Assembly: GCF_008180445.1 (NCBI RefSeq)
Contig: NZ_VTER01000001.1
Span: 1-64,000 of the forward strand
DNA length: 64,000 nucleotides
DNA from: Bacillus_AB infantis_B
GTDB lineage: Bacteria; Bacillota; Bacilli; Bacillales; Cytobacillaceae
Reading direction: 5' to 3'
The notes beneath the pieces were generated by a model. It was not told the DNA's origin. It worked only from the letters and a program-made list of their open reading frames with translations, and searched no databases. Shown piece after piece: positions 34,311 to 43,011 of the stretch (positions within the stretch are counted from its first letter, which is position 1; every line of letters begins with the position of its first letter). The position numbers were made by a program, and so were the translations under genes.

Positions 34311-34450
34311 GTTGCTAATAAAATGGGAAAGATGCTAGTAAAATCAAAAAGTTGCTAGTATATGGAGAAAGTTGCTAATAAACTGGAAAAGTTGCTAATA
34401 AACTAAAAAAATTGCTAATAAATCCAAAAACTTGCTCATAACGCCGTTTC
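34311..34450. repeat. 20-bp tandem array, six full units plus one partial
   Basis: TTGCTA (or a one-base variant) recurs every 20 bases exactly, at 34312, 34332, 34352, 34372, 34392, 34412 and 34432. The consensus is GTTGCTAATAAAnTnnnAAA. The right part of each unit varies more than the left. It sits between the terminator at 34258 and the 3' end of the convergent APH-like gene, for which no hairpin terminator is visible. No coding frame is supported. Confidence 0.9.
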
Positions 34451-34495
34451 TCAGAAGTGCCTGAGCTGGAACTGGCTAACAGGGGCAAACTTGAT

Positions 34496-35398
34496 CTACA
34501 CCTGCTTCCATTCACCACGTCTTTCATAAATCCAGACAAGCATTTCACCATTCAAGCTGAACAATTCCTTATCTCTTGAAAAATAAGCCATAAAGATCAG
34601 CTGGATGCAGAGCAGCATCTCCCCTAAGTACTTTTTTTCGTAAGCCGTCAGACCGATTGTTTCATCATAGTATGTGAAAAGCTTTTTTGAAAAAAGCACC
34701 CACTGTTCCCTTTTTTCTTCATCACCAAAGATTTCGCATAATATACTGGTCGCACAATAGCAAATATCAAAAATCCGGTGGCTTACTTCAGCGATTTCAA
34801 AATCGATAATGCCTGAAAACTTGCCTTCATCAAAGAGAATATTATAGAAATGTGCATCGCGATGAATCAGCTGCCTGGGAAGTGTGTCAGACATATTTCT
34901 GACAGCCGGCTCTATAGCAGCAATAATCTCTTTTATAGAATCCCCCCTCGCTATTGGGCTTTTCATCACCTCATGGACTGCAAAATCATAAACGGTTTTA
35001 TAAAGGTCCTTCTCCGGATAGCCAATTTGGATCATATCCATTTCAGCATGAACGGCCGCGATTGCGGATGCCAGCAGCTGTTGTGCTTTTTCAGATATCA
35101 GCACTTCATCAGCTTTAAAGTTTTTCCCTTTGCAATAGGTGTAGAGGCTGTATTGCTCTTCGCTATAAATAAAGGAGTTGGAGCCATCTAAAGCAGATAT
35201 CAGCTGCTGGGTGGGTATACCCTTACCTTCTAAGTTCTGAAGCAGCTCAGCTTCTCTTTCCAAACACATTCCGTTTGTCTTTTTAAGAATATAGCGTTTC
35301 GCATCTTCTGAATGCAAAAGTGCAACCCGGTCAGTCAGCTCCTCTTCCTTAGTTATTTTTAACCTAAACTGGCTTTCAACAGCAGAAATTCTGTTCAT
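34496..35398 (-). CDS. Aminoglycoside phosphotransferase (APH)-like kinase
   Basis: A 300-residue protein with the kinase-like catalytic loop LIHRDAHFYNILF and the metal-binding IIDFEIAE segment that follows (about residues 185-215). The APH fold covers homoserine, choline and CotS-like spore coat kinases; substrate not predictable here. The ATG at 35398 has AAGGAAGTG upstream and is preferred to an ATG 39 bases earlier. Confidence 0.85.
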   Translation of the reverse strand: MNRISAVESQFRLKITKEEELTDRVALLHSEDAKRYILKKTNGMCLEREAELLQNLEGKGIPTQQLISALDGSNSFIYSEEQYSLYTYCKGKNFKADEVLISEKAQQLLASAIAAVHAEMDMIQIGYPEKDLYKTVYDFAVHEVMKSPIARGDSIKEIIAAIEPAVRNMSDTLPRQLIHRDAHFYNILFDEGKFSGIIDFEIAEVSHRIFDICYCATSILCEIFGDEEKREQWVLFSKKLFTYYDETIGLTAYEKKYLGEMLLCIQLIFMAYFSRDKELFSLNGEMLVWIYERRGEWKQV

Positions 35399-35569
35399 TA
35401 ATTCCACTTCCTTAAGCGTTTTCTGAAATATATTCAAAAAAAAGCTCAGTCTTATCCTGCAAAAAAACAGGAATTTTGTACAATTTCCCCGCAGACAAGG
35501 ATATGCGAGTATAATAAGGGTGGCAGTTTGCCACGCTTTCTTATATAGGTCATTTTTGGGGGATCACAT

Positions 35570-36835
35570 TTGATTACTTTGCTAAAAACGCTTTTAATAA
35601 ATATGACGATATTGTTCTCATTCACCTTTAATGCAAATTTATTTTTTCCTTTTCAAGTAAAGGAGCTGCTATCCTTTAAGCACAAGCTTACTTACGGGCT
35701 GATTGGATCTTTGGGAGCAGTCTTTTGCATGCTGTATCCTATTGAGACGCTTGGAGACACTCACTTTGATTTCAGGATGATCGCGATACTCATTATTTCG
35801 CTCTATGCCGGACCTATACCCGGCCTGATCGTTGTACTTGTCGTCTCGCTGATCAGAATAGCCATTGGCGGTCCATTTATGATCACCGGTGTTGTGGTAT
35901 CATTGCTCGCAATGCTGATCGGGCTCGCTTTCCGGAAGAAATATATTGAAACTTCTTATAAATTGATCATAAGCTCTGCAGCATTTGCAGTTTATGCAAT
36001 CCTATATATCCTGGTCATTTACTTCAATATAAGATTTTTGGATTTATCTTTTTATCTCATGTACTTTACTGCTTTTTATATTACTTTCAGCAGTATTATA
36101 CTGATCATCGAGAAACTCATTAAGACGAATAAGCAGATAGAAGAAGTTGTGTATCTGGACAAGCTGACGATGGTCGGACAGATGGCTGCTGCCATTGCCC
36201 ACGAAATACGGAACCCGCTTACGACAGTCAGGGGATTCATCCAGTATTTAAGTGAAAAGACGACAGATGATCAGGTTAAATCTTTTTCTCCACTCATATT
36301 GGAGGAATTGGACAGAACCAATAAGATCATCACTGACTATTTAAAAATCGCCAAGCCGGAGCAATTCAATCTGACTGTCATGAATCTTGATAAAGTCGTA
36401 AGGGATAGTGTGGACTTGCTCCGTCCGCTGGCGAATTATATTAATACTTCGATACATTTTGAGGAACAGGGGCATCATTTTGTCCGTGGTGATGAGCACC
36501 ACCTGAAACAGGCCATCATGAATGTAATCAAAAATGCCATAGAATCAACAGAGAAAGACGGGCTGATCCAGATCACCATCCAGCCCAATCAGCTGGCAAA
36601 CACGGTATCCCTTAAGGTTACTGATAATGGAATCGGCATGACAGAGGAACAGCTGAAAAAGATAGGTCTTCCTTTCTACACAACAAAATCAAAAGGAACC
36701 GGGCTTGGCAGTATGGTGACAAATAAGATCATCAGGGAGATGGATGGGAGAATAGAGTATGAAAGTGAAGTGAACAGGGGCACAGCGGTTACAATCATCC
36801 TGCCGCTTCAGCTTATTCCAGACAGAGCACAATAA
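35570..36835 (+). CDS. Sensor histidine kinase, KinB-like
   Basis: A 421-residue kinase. Residues 1-185 form a 5TM-LYT-type membrane sensor (NANLFFPFQVKELL, FRMIAILIISLYAGPIPGL). The dimerisation domain carries His211 in AAAIAHEIRNPLTTVRGF, followed by the ATPase boxes NVIKNAIE, DNGIGMT and GTGLG. This matches sporulation kinase B, which feeds the Spo0 phosphorelay in B. subtilis. No response regulator is adjacent, as expected for such an orphan kinase. It starts at TTG behind GGGGG. Confidence 0.88.
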   Translation: MITLLKTLLINMTILFSFTFNANLFFPFQVKELLSFKHKLTYGLIGSLGAVFCMLYPIETLGDTHFDFRMIAILIISLYAGPIPGLIVVLVVSLIRIAIGGPFMITGVVVSLLAMLIGLAFRKKYIETSYKLIISSAAFAVYAILYILVIYFNIRFLDLSFYLMYFTAFYITFSSIILIIEKLIKTNKQIEEVVYLDKLTMVGQMAAAIAHEIRNPLTTVRGFIQYLSEKTTDDQVKSFSPLILEELDRTNKIITDYLKIAKPEQFNLTVMNLDKVVRDSVDLLRPLANYINTSIHFEEQGHHFVRGDEHHLKQAIMNVIKNAIESTEKDGLIQITIQPNQLANTVSLKVTDNGIGMTEEQLKKIGLPFYTTKSKGTGLGSMVTNKIIREMDGRIEYESEVNRGTAVTIILPLQLIPDRAQ

Positions 36836-36912
36836 TGTGTCTATTAAGCCACATATGGTGCATGGTAAAAATAACGTGTATAGTTAAGAGAGAATCCATA
36901 AACAGGAGATTT

Positions 36913-37236
36913 ATGATGCTGAATAACTTGTATGATCCGGATTTTATCCGTTTTTGTGAAACAGCCACCCATCTTGAAATGGTCACAAGGCTTACAGGAG
37001 GAAAAGTGCGCGGACTGGAAAACCTGGCACTCAGGTCCCTGAACAACCGGAGACAGCTGCCAAAGGAAGTTGTCAATGTCCTGCTTGTTTATTTTTATGA
37101 CTCATATGCCCATCAGGTATACGACCGGAACAGCCTGGCGCGGCTTTATGATTACTGGGCGACAAAGAATGTCCGCTCCTTTGCTGCAGCGCGCGATATG
37201 GCTTCGATTGATATCAGGACAATCATTAATAAATAG
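36913..37236 (+). CDS. Hypothetical protein with DnaD-like C-terminal segment
   Basis: A 107-residue protein. The C-terminal half (VVNVLLVYFYDSYA...LARLYDYWATKNVRSFAAA) resembles the helical segment of DnaD/DnaB-type replication proteins, but it lacks the DnaD N-terminal domain. AGGAG precedes the tandem ATGATG start. A terminator follows at once. Function not assigned. Confidence 0.65.
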   Translation: MMLNNLYDPDFIRFCETATHLEMVTRLTGGKVRGLENLALRSLNNRRQLPKEVVNVLLVYFYDSYAHQVYDRNSLARLYDYWATKNVRSFAAARDMASIDIRTIINK

Positions 37237-37237
37237 G

Positions 37238-37265
37238 AACAGTCTCTTCTGAGGCTGTTTTTTTT
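37238..37265 (+). terminator. Terminator
   Basis: AACAGTCTC/GAGGCTGTT stem with TTTTTTTT, directly after the stop at 37236. Confidence 0.85.
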
Positions 37266-37503
37266 CCGCAGTTTCCCCACTTTCACCAACCTGCCTTCAT
37301 AAAAAAACTGCTTCTGAACATGCTATTAATAGGTCTTTTTTATTTTTTCAGTGTACTTAGCATTGATGTTGGTTTTGGAGTCATTCAGACAGGATTCGCA
37401 AAGCTGTAAAAGCTGGCTTTTTCAGAGCAGAATGAATATCCGGCTGCCTTTAGCTGCAGCTGAAACAGCCGAGCCTTAATTTTAAAGAAGGGACTGAAGA
37501 GCG

Positions 37504-38016
37504 ATGGGACGAAATGCTTCAGACAGAAAAGTATTATGGTTCATGTCTATTTTTTCAATCTGCATCCTCTTTTTCACCTTAAGGAAACCGCCCATCAAAG
37601 ATTGGCTTCTTGCATACCTTTTCAATGCGTACACAAACGGAATCATTGATAAATATGTTGTCAGCAAGAAGTATGTTTCCTATCCTGTACGGTTTTTGCC
37701 AAAGCTGAGTGATATCAATATCCTATTTGACTACCTGTTTTACCCGACAGCCTCACTGCTTGCCAACCAGGTGACAAACAGGGACAAAGGGGTGCTTCTT
37801 TTTGTTAAAATGATTGTCATTACTTTTATCATGTTCCGGATAGAATCATGGGCAGAACGCAGAACAAGGCTTGTCAAATGGCAGAAAGGGTGGACAGGAT
37901 ACCATTCATTCGCTTCACTTACGATCAAGTCGCTCCTGAACCGGTATATTATTGAAGCTATACGAAAGGTCGATTATAAACAGCAGAAAAAGTTCTTGAA
38001 TAAAAACAGCCAATGA
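37504..38016 (+). CDS. CBO0543-type membrane protein
   Basis: A 170-residue protein with about four hydrophobic segments, beginning with a helix that includes LWFMSIFSICILFF, and the segment RKPPIKDWLLAYLFNAYTNG that marks the CBO0543 family of Firmicutes membrane proteins. Function unknown. The ATG follows AAGAAGGG at a long spacing. Confidence 0.7.
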   Translation: MGRNASDRKVLWFMSIFSICILFFTLRKPPIKDWLLAYLFNAYTNGIIDKYVVSKKYVSYPVRFLPKLSDINILFDYLFYPTASLLANQVTNRDKGVLLFVKMIVITFIMFRIESWAERRTRLVKWQKGWTGYHSFASLTIKSLLNRYIIEAIRKVDYKQQKKFLNKNSQ

Positions 38017-38108
38017 ATTTCCAGATTTCTTTCCGGAAAAGGTTTTAAACTTGTCCAGCAGGGTATTTAAAAAACGTATGAAATATTTCAGGAGGAGTTG
38101 AATCAGCC

Positions 38109-38291
38109 ATGTCCATGATTGAAAACCCATTCAAGGCAGAAACTGATGCAGCCGCCATTCGGTCAGGTGAAGTGGAGCCCAAGAAAATGGTTATCAGCTT
38201 AACAGGTAGCAGTTCTGTCGTCCCTCCTTCTACTAAAGGAACAGCACCCGAATTCGATATTTTCGGTACAGGATTGAATGAATACCGCTAG
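38109..38291 (+). CDS. Small hypothetical protein
   Basis: A 60-residue protein (MSMIENPFKAETDAAAIRSG...) rich in Ser, Pro and Thr in the second half and ending GTGLNEYR. AGGAGGAG lies about eleven bases before the ATG, and a strong terminator follows. It converges on the coat-type protein gene. No family is recognised. Confidence 0.6.
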   Translation: MSMIENPFKAETDAAAIRSGEVEPKKMVISLTGSSSVVPPSTKGTAPEFDIFGTGLNEYR

Positions 38292-38309
38292 TACCCTATT
38301 TACTCCCCC

Positions 38310-38336
38310 AGCCTTCAATGAGAAGGCTTTTTTTTT
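38310..38336 (+). terminator. Terminator of the 60-residue protein gene
   Basis: AGCCTTC/GAAGGCT hairpin with a run of nine T. Confidence 0.85.
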
Positions 38337-38375
38337 CGATTAATTTTCGTCAGACGGTAAAATAATTATGTAAAT

Positions 38376-38408
38376 AAAGAGGAACAAGCTGCTGCCTGTC
38401 CCTCTTTC
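38376..38408 (-). terminator. Terminator of the coat-type protein gene
   Basis: AAAGAGGgACA pairs with TGTtCCTCTTT on the minus strand; it lies 18 bases after the stop codon. Confidence 0.8.
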
Positions 38409-38426
38409 CTGTTTCTATTCTTCTTT

Positions 38427-39410
38427 TTACTGATCAGAGCCTTGGTTGTATGCATTGCGTAGAATTTCTTTCATTTGCCCGCGCAGTGACTTGCGGAGGC
38501 TGTCAGCGCCTTTTCCAGACTTGGCATCCTCTTCGTAGCTGTCTCCGAATCCGTTAAGATCAGGCTGGTCAAAGTCCTGTCCGTCCTCATATTGACCCTG
38601 AAATTCTGGTTGAGCATCGAAATCATCAGCTGCAAATCCATCTGCCCCAAATCCGCAGCGTGGATCATACTGCTGTTTCTGGAAAAGTTTTAAGAAAATG
38701 ACAACTTCCATTTTTTCAGTGATTTTCTTGAAGCTGCCGCACAGATTGTGATCTTTAGCCAAATCAAGCTCGTTAATAATAGCTCCAAGCAGTTTCACTT
38801 CAATTGGTTCATTGAAGAACTCGGAATGATAAGAACCGAATTGGTCTTTATCAGCACCGTGTCCTTTTTTGTCCAGGAAGCGGTTTTCGTGGACGCTGGA
38901 CTTTTGGCTTGTTCTGGTATTTACAGGATTGAAGATGCGCACCTGCTGATTGGTGCTGAATTTGATGTCTACGCCGTAATCTCTTACATAGCCGCTGTAT
39001 TCTTCTACATATTGAATGTTTTTGTGGACTACACCGGTGATGAACACTTTTACCAGATCTCTTCTGACAACAGAAGGAATTACCTTAGCTTGAGTCAGGT
39101 ATACGTTTTTACGGATAGATTTAATTTCCTTTGCCGGAGTCGGCAGTTCGATATGCGCCTCTACATCAGCTTCAAGAAGAACTTCTGCCAGCACCACATT
39201 TGCATCGATGACAGGGAAGAATTGAAAGTCTCCGCGCGGCGGGAAAGAGCGTGTAAAGGCATCAACAGTTTCTGTTTCCCCTTTGTTGGCCGGCTTGCAG
39301 TATCCATCAATCTGATGGTTTGCCGGATATTTCGGTGTGTGCTTCGGCGTGCATCCATAGTTCATATTATGCTGATAGCTTGTTGACTTTTTCTTTTTTT
39401 GATCTGACAT
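38427..39410 (-). CDS. Spore coat-type protein with DUF3794-like (SPOCS) domain
   Basis: A 327-residue soluble protein. Two related blocks (ANVVLAEVLLEADVEAHIELP...VIPSVVRRDLVKVFITGVVHKNIQYVEE, and EPIEVKLLGAIINELDL) look like the DUF3794/SPOCS domain of spore-surface proteins. The N-terminus is Lys/Tyr/Cys/Pro-rich and the C-terminus is Asp/Gln/Phe/Gly-rich, as in many coat proteins. AAGGAG precedes the ATG at 39410. Promoter type (sigma-E or K) could not be decided. Confidence 0.75.
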   Translation of the reverse strand: MSDQKKKKSTSYQHNMNYGCTPKHTPKYPANHQIDGYCKPANKGETETVDAFTRSFPPRGDFQFFPVIDANVVLAEVLLEADVEAHIELPTPAKEIKSIRKNVYLTQAKVIPSVVRRDLVKVFITGVVHKNIQYVEEYSGYVRDYGVDIKFSTNQQVRIFNPVNTRTSQKSSVHENRFLDKKGHGADKDQFGSYHSEFFNEPIEVKLLGAIINELDLAKDHNLCGSFKKITEKMEVVIFLKLFQKQQYDPRCGFGADGFAADDFDAQPEFQGQYEDGQDFDQPDLNGFGDSYEEDAKSGKGADSLRKSLRGQMKEILRNAYNQGSDQ

Positions 39411-39574
39411 TCTTATATCACTCCTTGGAATTTTTTGCTGACAGTTCCTCCCGTTGATTAAGAAAGCTGAAGTTCTGAAAGCATTGTGAAGTTTCTTCAC
39501 TCTCTTAATTTATATGTGATGCAGCTATACGCGGCTTGTACGGTTGACAGTGGCAAAAAGTCTATTTTGCAAAC

Positions 39575-39603
39575 AAAACGGATGGCCGGTATCCAGCCAT
39601 CCG
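39575..39603 (-). terminator. Terminator of the ABC exporter operon
   Basis: GGATGGCtgg.../...CCGGCCATCC stem followed by GTTTTG on the minus strand, 17 bases after the permease stop. Confidence 0.75.
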
Positions 39604-39620
39604 CTTCTGCACTCTATTTT

Positions 39621-41219
39621 TCAGCCAAGATCCCTGTTTCGATAACCGGTAAAACCGGCAAAAGCGAAAACAGCAGCACCAATCAGCAAAAACAGAGGTC
39701 CCATATTTAATTCTTCTGCAGGCAATGATGGAACATAGCCAAATGGCGACAGCTTCTCAAGCCATTCGGGAAAGTTAAGCAAGCTCCCCAAATAAACAAT
39801 GATGAAAGAATAGCCGAGTATAATCCATATGAGGCCAGTCAGCCTAGGGAGGAATCCCAGCAGAAGGACGGCAGCGCCTGCCATCAGCCAGACAGCAGGC
39901 AAATAAACAATACCGGCACCCAGCATACTTCCAAAAGGAATCGGATCTTCCATGACGGACACAGCCGCCCCCCAAAGTCCAAAAATAGCCAGCATTTGCA
40001 TAACAACGCTGGAGATCAATGATAGGCAGAAATAGCTTCCTGCCAGTCTCAGCCGTGAAATGGGTTTTGACAATAGTATATCGATTCTGTCGTTTCTCTC
40101 CTCGCTCTTAAGCCTTAGAAAGAAGATCAGCGGCGGAATGCATGTAATCATAGATATGACTGACATCAGCATCGTCATGAATTGTTCGGTCAGTGATATA
40201 TTGCTGGCAGGATCAATCATCCTCTTGAGCATTTCGTTTTCGGTAAAAAAAGACTCCAGATCCCCAAACACAGATCCATATGAAACACCAAGGATAAACA
40301 TCCCCACGGCCCAGGCAGCAATGGCAGTCCGCTGCAGCCGGAACGCCAGTGCAAAGGGGCCGGACAGCAGCGGGGAGGCATTTTTCTTTCCTGGTCTTGA
40401 CGGGAAAAGCCCTGCATCAATATCGCGTCTAAGATTGAAATGAAAGGCTGCTGCTGTTATCAGGACGCCAGTAATGACTGTGAGGATGACAGGATACCAA
40501 TAGTCATTGACATATACTTCCGTGAAAACTATCCAGCCGAGTGGCGAAAACCAGGACAGGCTGCCGCCGCTCACATCCCCGACAGCGCGTATCAGATAGG
40601 CGATGCCAAGAACAGCAAGGGACCAGCCGGCTGTTCCCCTTGCATTGTCTGAAAGCTGGGCGAACAAAGCAGCAATCCCTGTAAAAAGGATGCCGGCTGC
40701 ACCGATTGCAGCTCCATAAAGCAGTGAACCTTCCAGACCGATACTTTCAATTTGCAGGCAGTAAAGGCCTAACCCAGTGATAATGGCCAAAACTGTATTC
40801 ACAGCAAACAAAACAATGACAGCGGCTGTAAGATTGGCCATTCTGCCGACAGGCAATGAACGGATCAGCTCAATCCTTCCCTCTTCTTCATCATTCCGGG
40901 TATGCCTCGCCATCAGGAGGATGCTCATTATGGCTGCCGCAATGCTTGTGAAAAGGAGCATCTGATGGGCCATCATCGGGCCGGCAGTATAGTTTTCCAG
41001 CCCAAAGCCAGGTCCTACCATCGCAGTCATAGCCGGATTCTTCATGGTTTCTGCAATGGCCTGGCGTTCAGCACCGGTCTTGTACAAATCAGTAAAAGAG
41101 GAAGCAGTCGCAATCGTCAGCCCTGCAAGCGCTAAAACCCAGACGGCTGCCCTGACTCTGTCCCTCCTGAGCAAAAAAAGGATAAGAAATCCTGTCCTGC
41201 TGAATAGTCTTTTTCCCAT
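39621..41219 (-). CDS. ABC exporter permease (antibiotic-export type)
   Basis: A 532-residue protein with about twelve hydrophobic segments in two halves, each half with a cytoplasmic loop containing R(I)ELIRSLPVGR or RIDILLSKPISR. This duplicated layout belongs to the two-component ABC exporters annotated as polyketide-antibiotic transporters. AGGAGGAG precedes the ATG; the gene abuts its ATPase. Substrate unknown; control by the divergent TetR gene suggests a toxic ligand. Confidence 0.88.
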   Translation of the reverse strand: MGKRLFSRTGFLILFLLRRDRVRAAVWVLALAGLTIATASSFTDLYKTGAERQAIAETMKNPAMTAMVGPGFGLENYTAGPMMAHQMLLFTSIAAAIMSILLMARHTRNDEEEGRIELIRSLPVGRMANLTAAVIVLFAVNTVLAIITGLGLYCLQIESIGLEGSLLYGAAIGAAGILFTGIAALFAQLSDNARGTAGWSLAVLGIAYLIRAVGDVSGGSLSWFSPLGWIVFTEVYVNDYWYPVILTVITGVLITAAAFHFNLRRDIDAGLFPSRPGKKNASPLLSGPFALAFRLQRTAIAAWAVGMFILGVSYGSVFGDLESFFTENEMLKRMIDPASNISLTEQFMTMLMSVISMITCIPPLIFFLRLKSEERNDRIDILLSKPISRLRLAGSYFCLSLISSVVMQMLAIFGLWGAAVSVMEDPIPFGSMLGAGIVYLPAVWLMAGAAVLLLGFLPRLTGLIWIILGYSFIIVYLGSLLNFPEWLEKLSPFGYVPSLPAEELNMGPLFLLIGAAVFAFAGFTGYRNRDLG

Positions 41220-42134
41220 TCAGTTCTCCTCCTGCTTTTTTCTGCCATGATCCGGTGATGCTTCATAATGGCGCATGAATAGTTCCTCCAGGGTAGGCGG
41301 CATGCTTTCCAGCTTCATGATGCCAAACCGGCTGACATATTTAAGTATCGCACCGAGATCTTCAGCATCTGCCTTCAGTGAAATCATTCCTCCATTAGCC
41401 TTAAGTTCATGAACCCCTTTTAGGCTTTCAAGATCAGGAACAATATTGCTTGTTTGAAAAACCAAATGTGTGCGGGTCAGGTGGCGGAGCTCAGCCAGCG
41501 ACCCCGTTTCTATGATTTCCCCCTGCCTTATAATGCCGACCCGGTCGCACAGCTTTTCCACTTCGGAAAGAATGTGGCTGGATAAAAGGACGCTTTTCCC
41601 CTGATTTTTTGCGTCAAGCACGCACTCCTGGAAGACGATTTCCATTAATGGATCAAGTCCTGACGTCGGTTCATCCAGGATAAACAGCTCTGCGTCTGAA
41701 GAAAAGGCTGACACAAGAGCGACTTTTTGCCGATTTCCTTTTGAATAGGTTCTGGTTTTTTTTGAAGGATCCAGGTTGAATTTTTCCAGTAATTCCTTTG
41801 TCCGCTTTTTATCGGCAGCTCCCCTGAGCCTTGCAAAAAGGTCTAATACCTCTCCTCCTGTAAGATTTGGCCATAAATTGACATCTCCAGGCACATAGGC
41901 AATCTTTTTATGAATATCAACAGCATCTTTCCAGGCATCCCTTCCAAACAGCCTTGCTTCCCCTGAGGTTGCCTTCAGGATACCGAGCAAAATTTTGATC
42001 GTGGTGGACTTCCCGGCTCCGTTCGGTCCAATGAAGCCATAAACTTCCCCTTCATTCACTTCAATATTAATATCATTCAAGGCTGTAAACTTTCCGAACC
42101 TTTTTACAAGGCTGTTCATTTCTATAATCGCCAT
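41220..42134 (-). CDS. ABC exporter ATP-binding protein
   Basis: A 304-residue ATPase with Walker A GPNGAGKSTT, a signature region YSKGNRQKVAL (degenerate relative to LSGGQ), Walker B LFILDEPTSGLD, and a C-terminal extension of about 85 residues typical of DrrA-like exporters. The ATG at 42134 is seven bases from GGGGAGG; an ATG at 42140 is too close. Confidence 0.92.
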   Translation of the reverse strand: MAIIEMNSLVKRFGKFTALNDINIEVNEGEVYGFIGPNGAGKSTTIKILLGILKATSGEARLFGRDAWKDAVDIHKKIAYVPGDVNLWPNLTGGEVLDLFARLRGAADKKRTKELLEKFNLDPSKKTRTYSKGNRQKVALVSAFSSDAELFILDEPTSGLDPLMEIVFQECVLDAKNQGKSVLLSSHILSEVEKLCDRVGIIRQGEIIETGSLAELRHLTRTHLVFQTSNIVPDLESLKGVHELKANGGMISLKADAEDLGAILKYVSRFGIMKLESMPPTLEELFMRHYEASPDHGRKKQEEN

Positions 42135-42233
42135 TTCCATTCCTCCCCGCTTCGGTTCATACTGCCATTCAAATTTATGAAATATTTATATCATTTGAGT
42201 TCATAATACATATAAATTAAACTTCTTACAAGA

Positions 42234-42243
42234 GTTTATGAAC
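42234..42243. promoter_or_regulatory. Near-palindromic operator candidate for the TetR/ABC pair
   Basis: GTTTATGAAC (GTTTAT/GTTCAT half-sites) lies between the divergent ABC and TetR genes, and a further GAGTTCATAA is at about 42197. The intergenic region is very AT-rich. Confidence 0.35.
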
Positions 42244-42298
42244 TATTTTATTTGTTATATTACATAAATTTCATTACAATAGGTTTGAGGTGAATAAA

Positions 42299-42889
42299 TT
42301 GGACGGATTTCAGCGCAGAAAAGAACAAAAGCAGCGCCATATACTTGAGGCAGCCATTAAACTGTTTATGGACTCGGGAATCCATAAAGTGTCTATATCA
42401 GAAATTGCGAAGGAAGCACATGTTTCACAAGTGACCATATATAATTATTTTGAAAGCAAGCACAAGCTCATCCATGAGGTATTCCTCTATTATGTTGACA
42501 AAGCTGCCAGTGAATTTGAGCAGATAATCAGCAGCAATGATGCATTTCCGGATAAAGTGAAGCAGCTCATTTTTAATAAAAAGGAAAATGCCAATGGAAT
42601 CCACGAAGAGTTTTATCAATATATGATGAAGGAGTATTCTGTGGAAGGCAATTATATAGATAAAATCTATGCGGATAAAGCCCTCCCCCTTTTCAAGGAG
42701 CTGTTCAGGCAAGGGCTTGAACAAGGATATATCAATCCGGATCTTTCATTTGAAAGTATGCTGTTCTATGTACAGATGATGAAGGAGTATTTTCAGCGGG
42801 AAGAGGTATACAGCAAGGCTTTGCCGCTGACTGAAGATATTACTAATATTTTTTTCTATGGAATCATAGGGAAAAAGGAAGGCCGCTAA
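42299..42889 (+). CDS. TetR family regulator of the adjacent ABC exporter
   Basis: A 196-residue regulator with helix-turn-helix AIKLFMDSGIHKVSISEIAKEAHVSQVTIYNYFESKHKLI at about 18-60 and a helical ligand domain. A TTG at 42299, six bases after GAGGTG, is the likely start; a GTG at 42290 overlaps that site. It is divergent from the exporter operon, so it probably represses both. Confidence 0.9.
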   Translation: MDGFQRRKEQKQRHILEAAIKLFMDSGIHKVSISEIAKEAHVSQVTIYNYFESKHKLIHEVFLYYVDKAASEFEQIISSNDAFPDKVKQLIFNKKENANGIHEEFYQYMMKEYSVEGNYIDKIYADKALPLFKELFRQGLEQGYINPDLSFESMLFYVQMMKEYFQREEVYSKALPLTEDITNIFFYGIIGKKEGR

Positions 42890-43011
42890 AGCTATCTTCC
42901 TTTTTCATTTGATTTACGCTGATTTGCCTTTATCATGAAAGTTTGTCCTTTCTGCTGCATATATATAGGCTGTTCCTTCTTTTAAGGGACAATCTAATCT
43001 AGAATAGGCAG

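Noticed and set aside
34496..35398. Aminoglycoside resistance gene
   Set aside because: Only the general APH fold is visible; many relatives are metabolic or spore-coat kinases, so resistance is not claimed.
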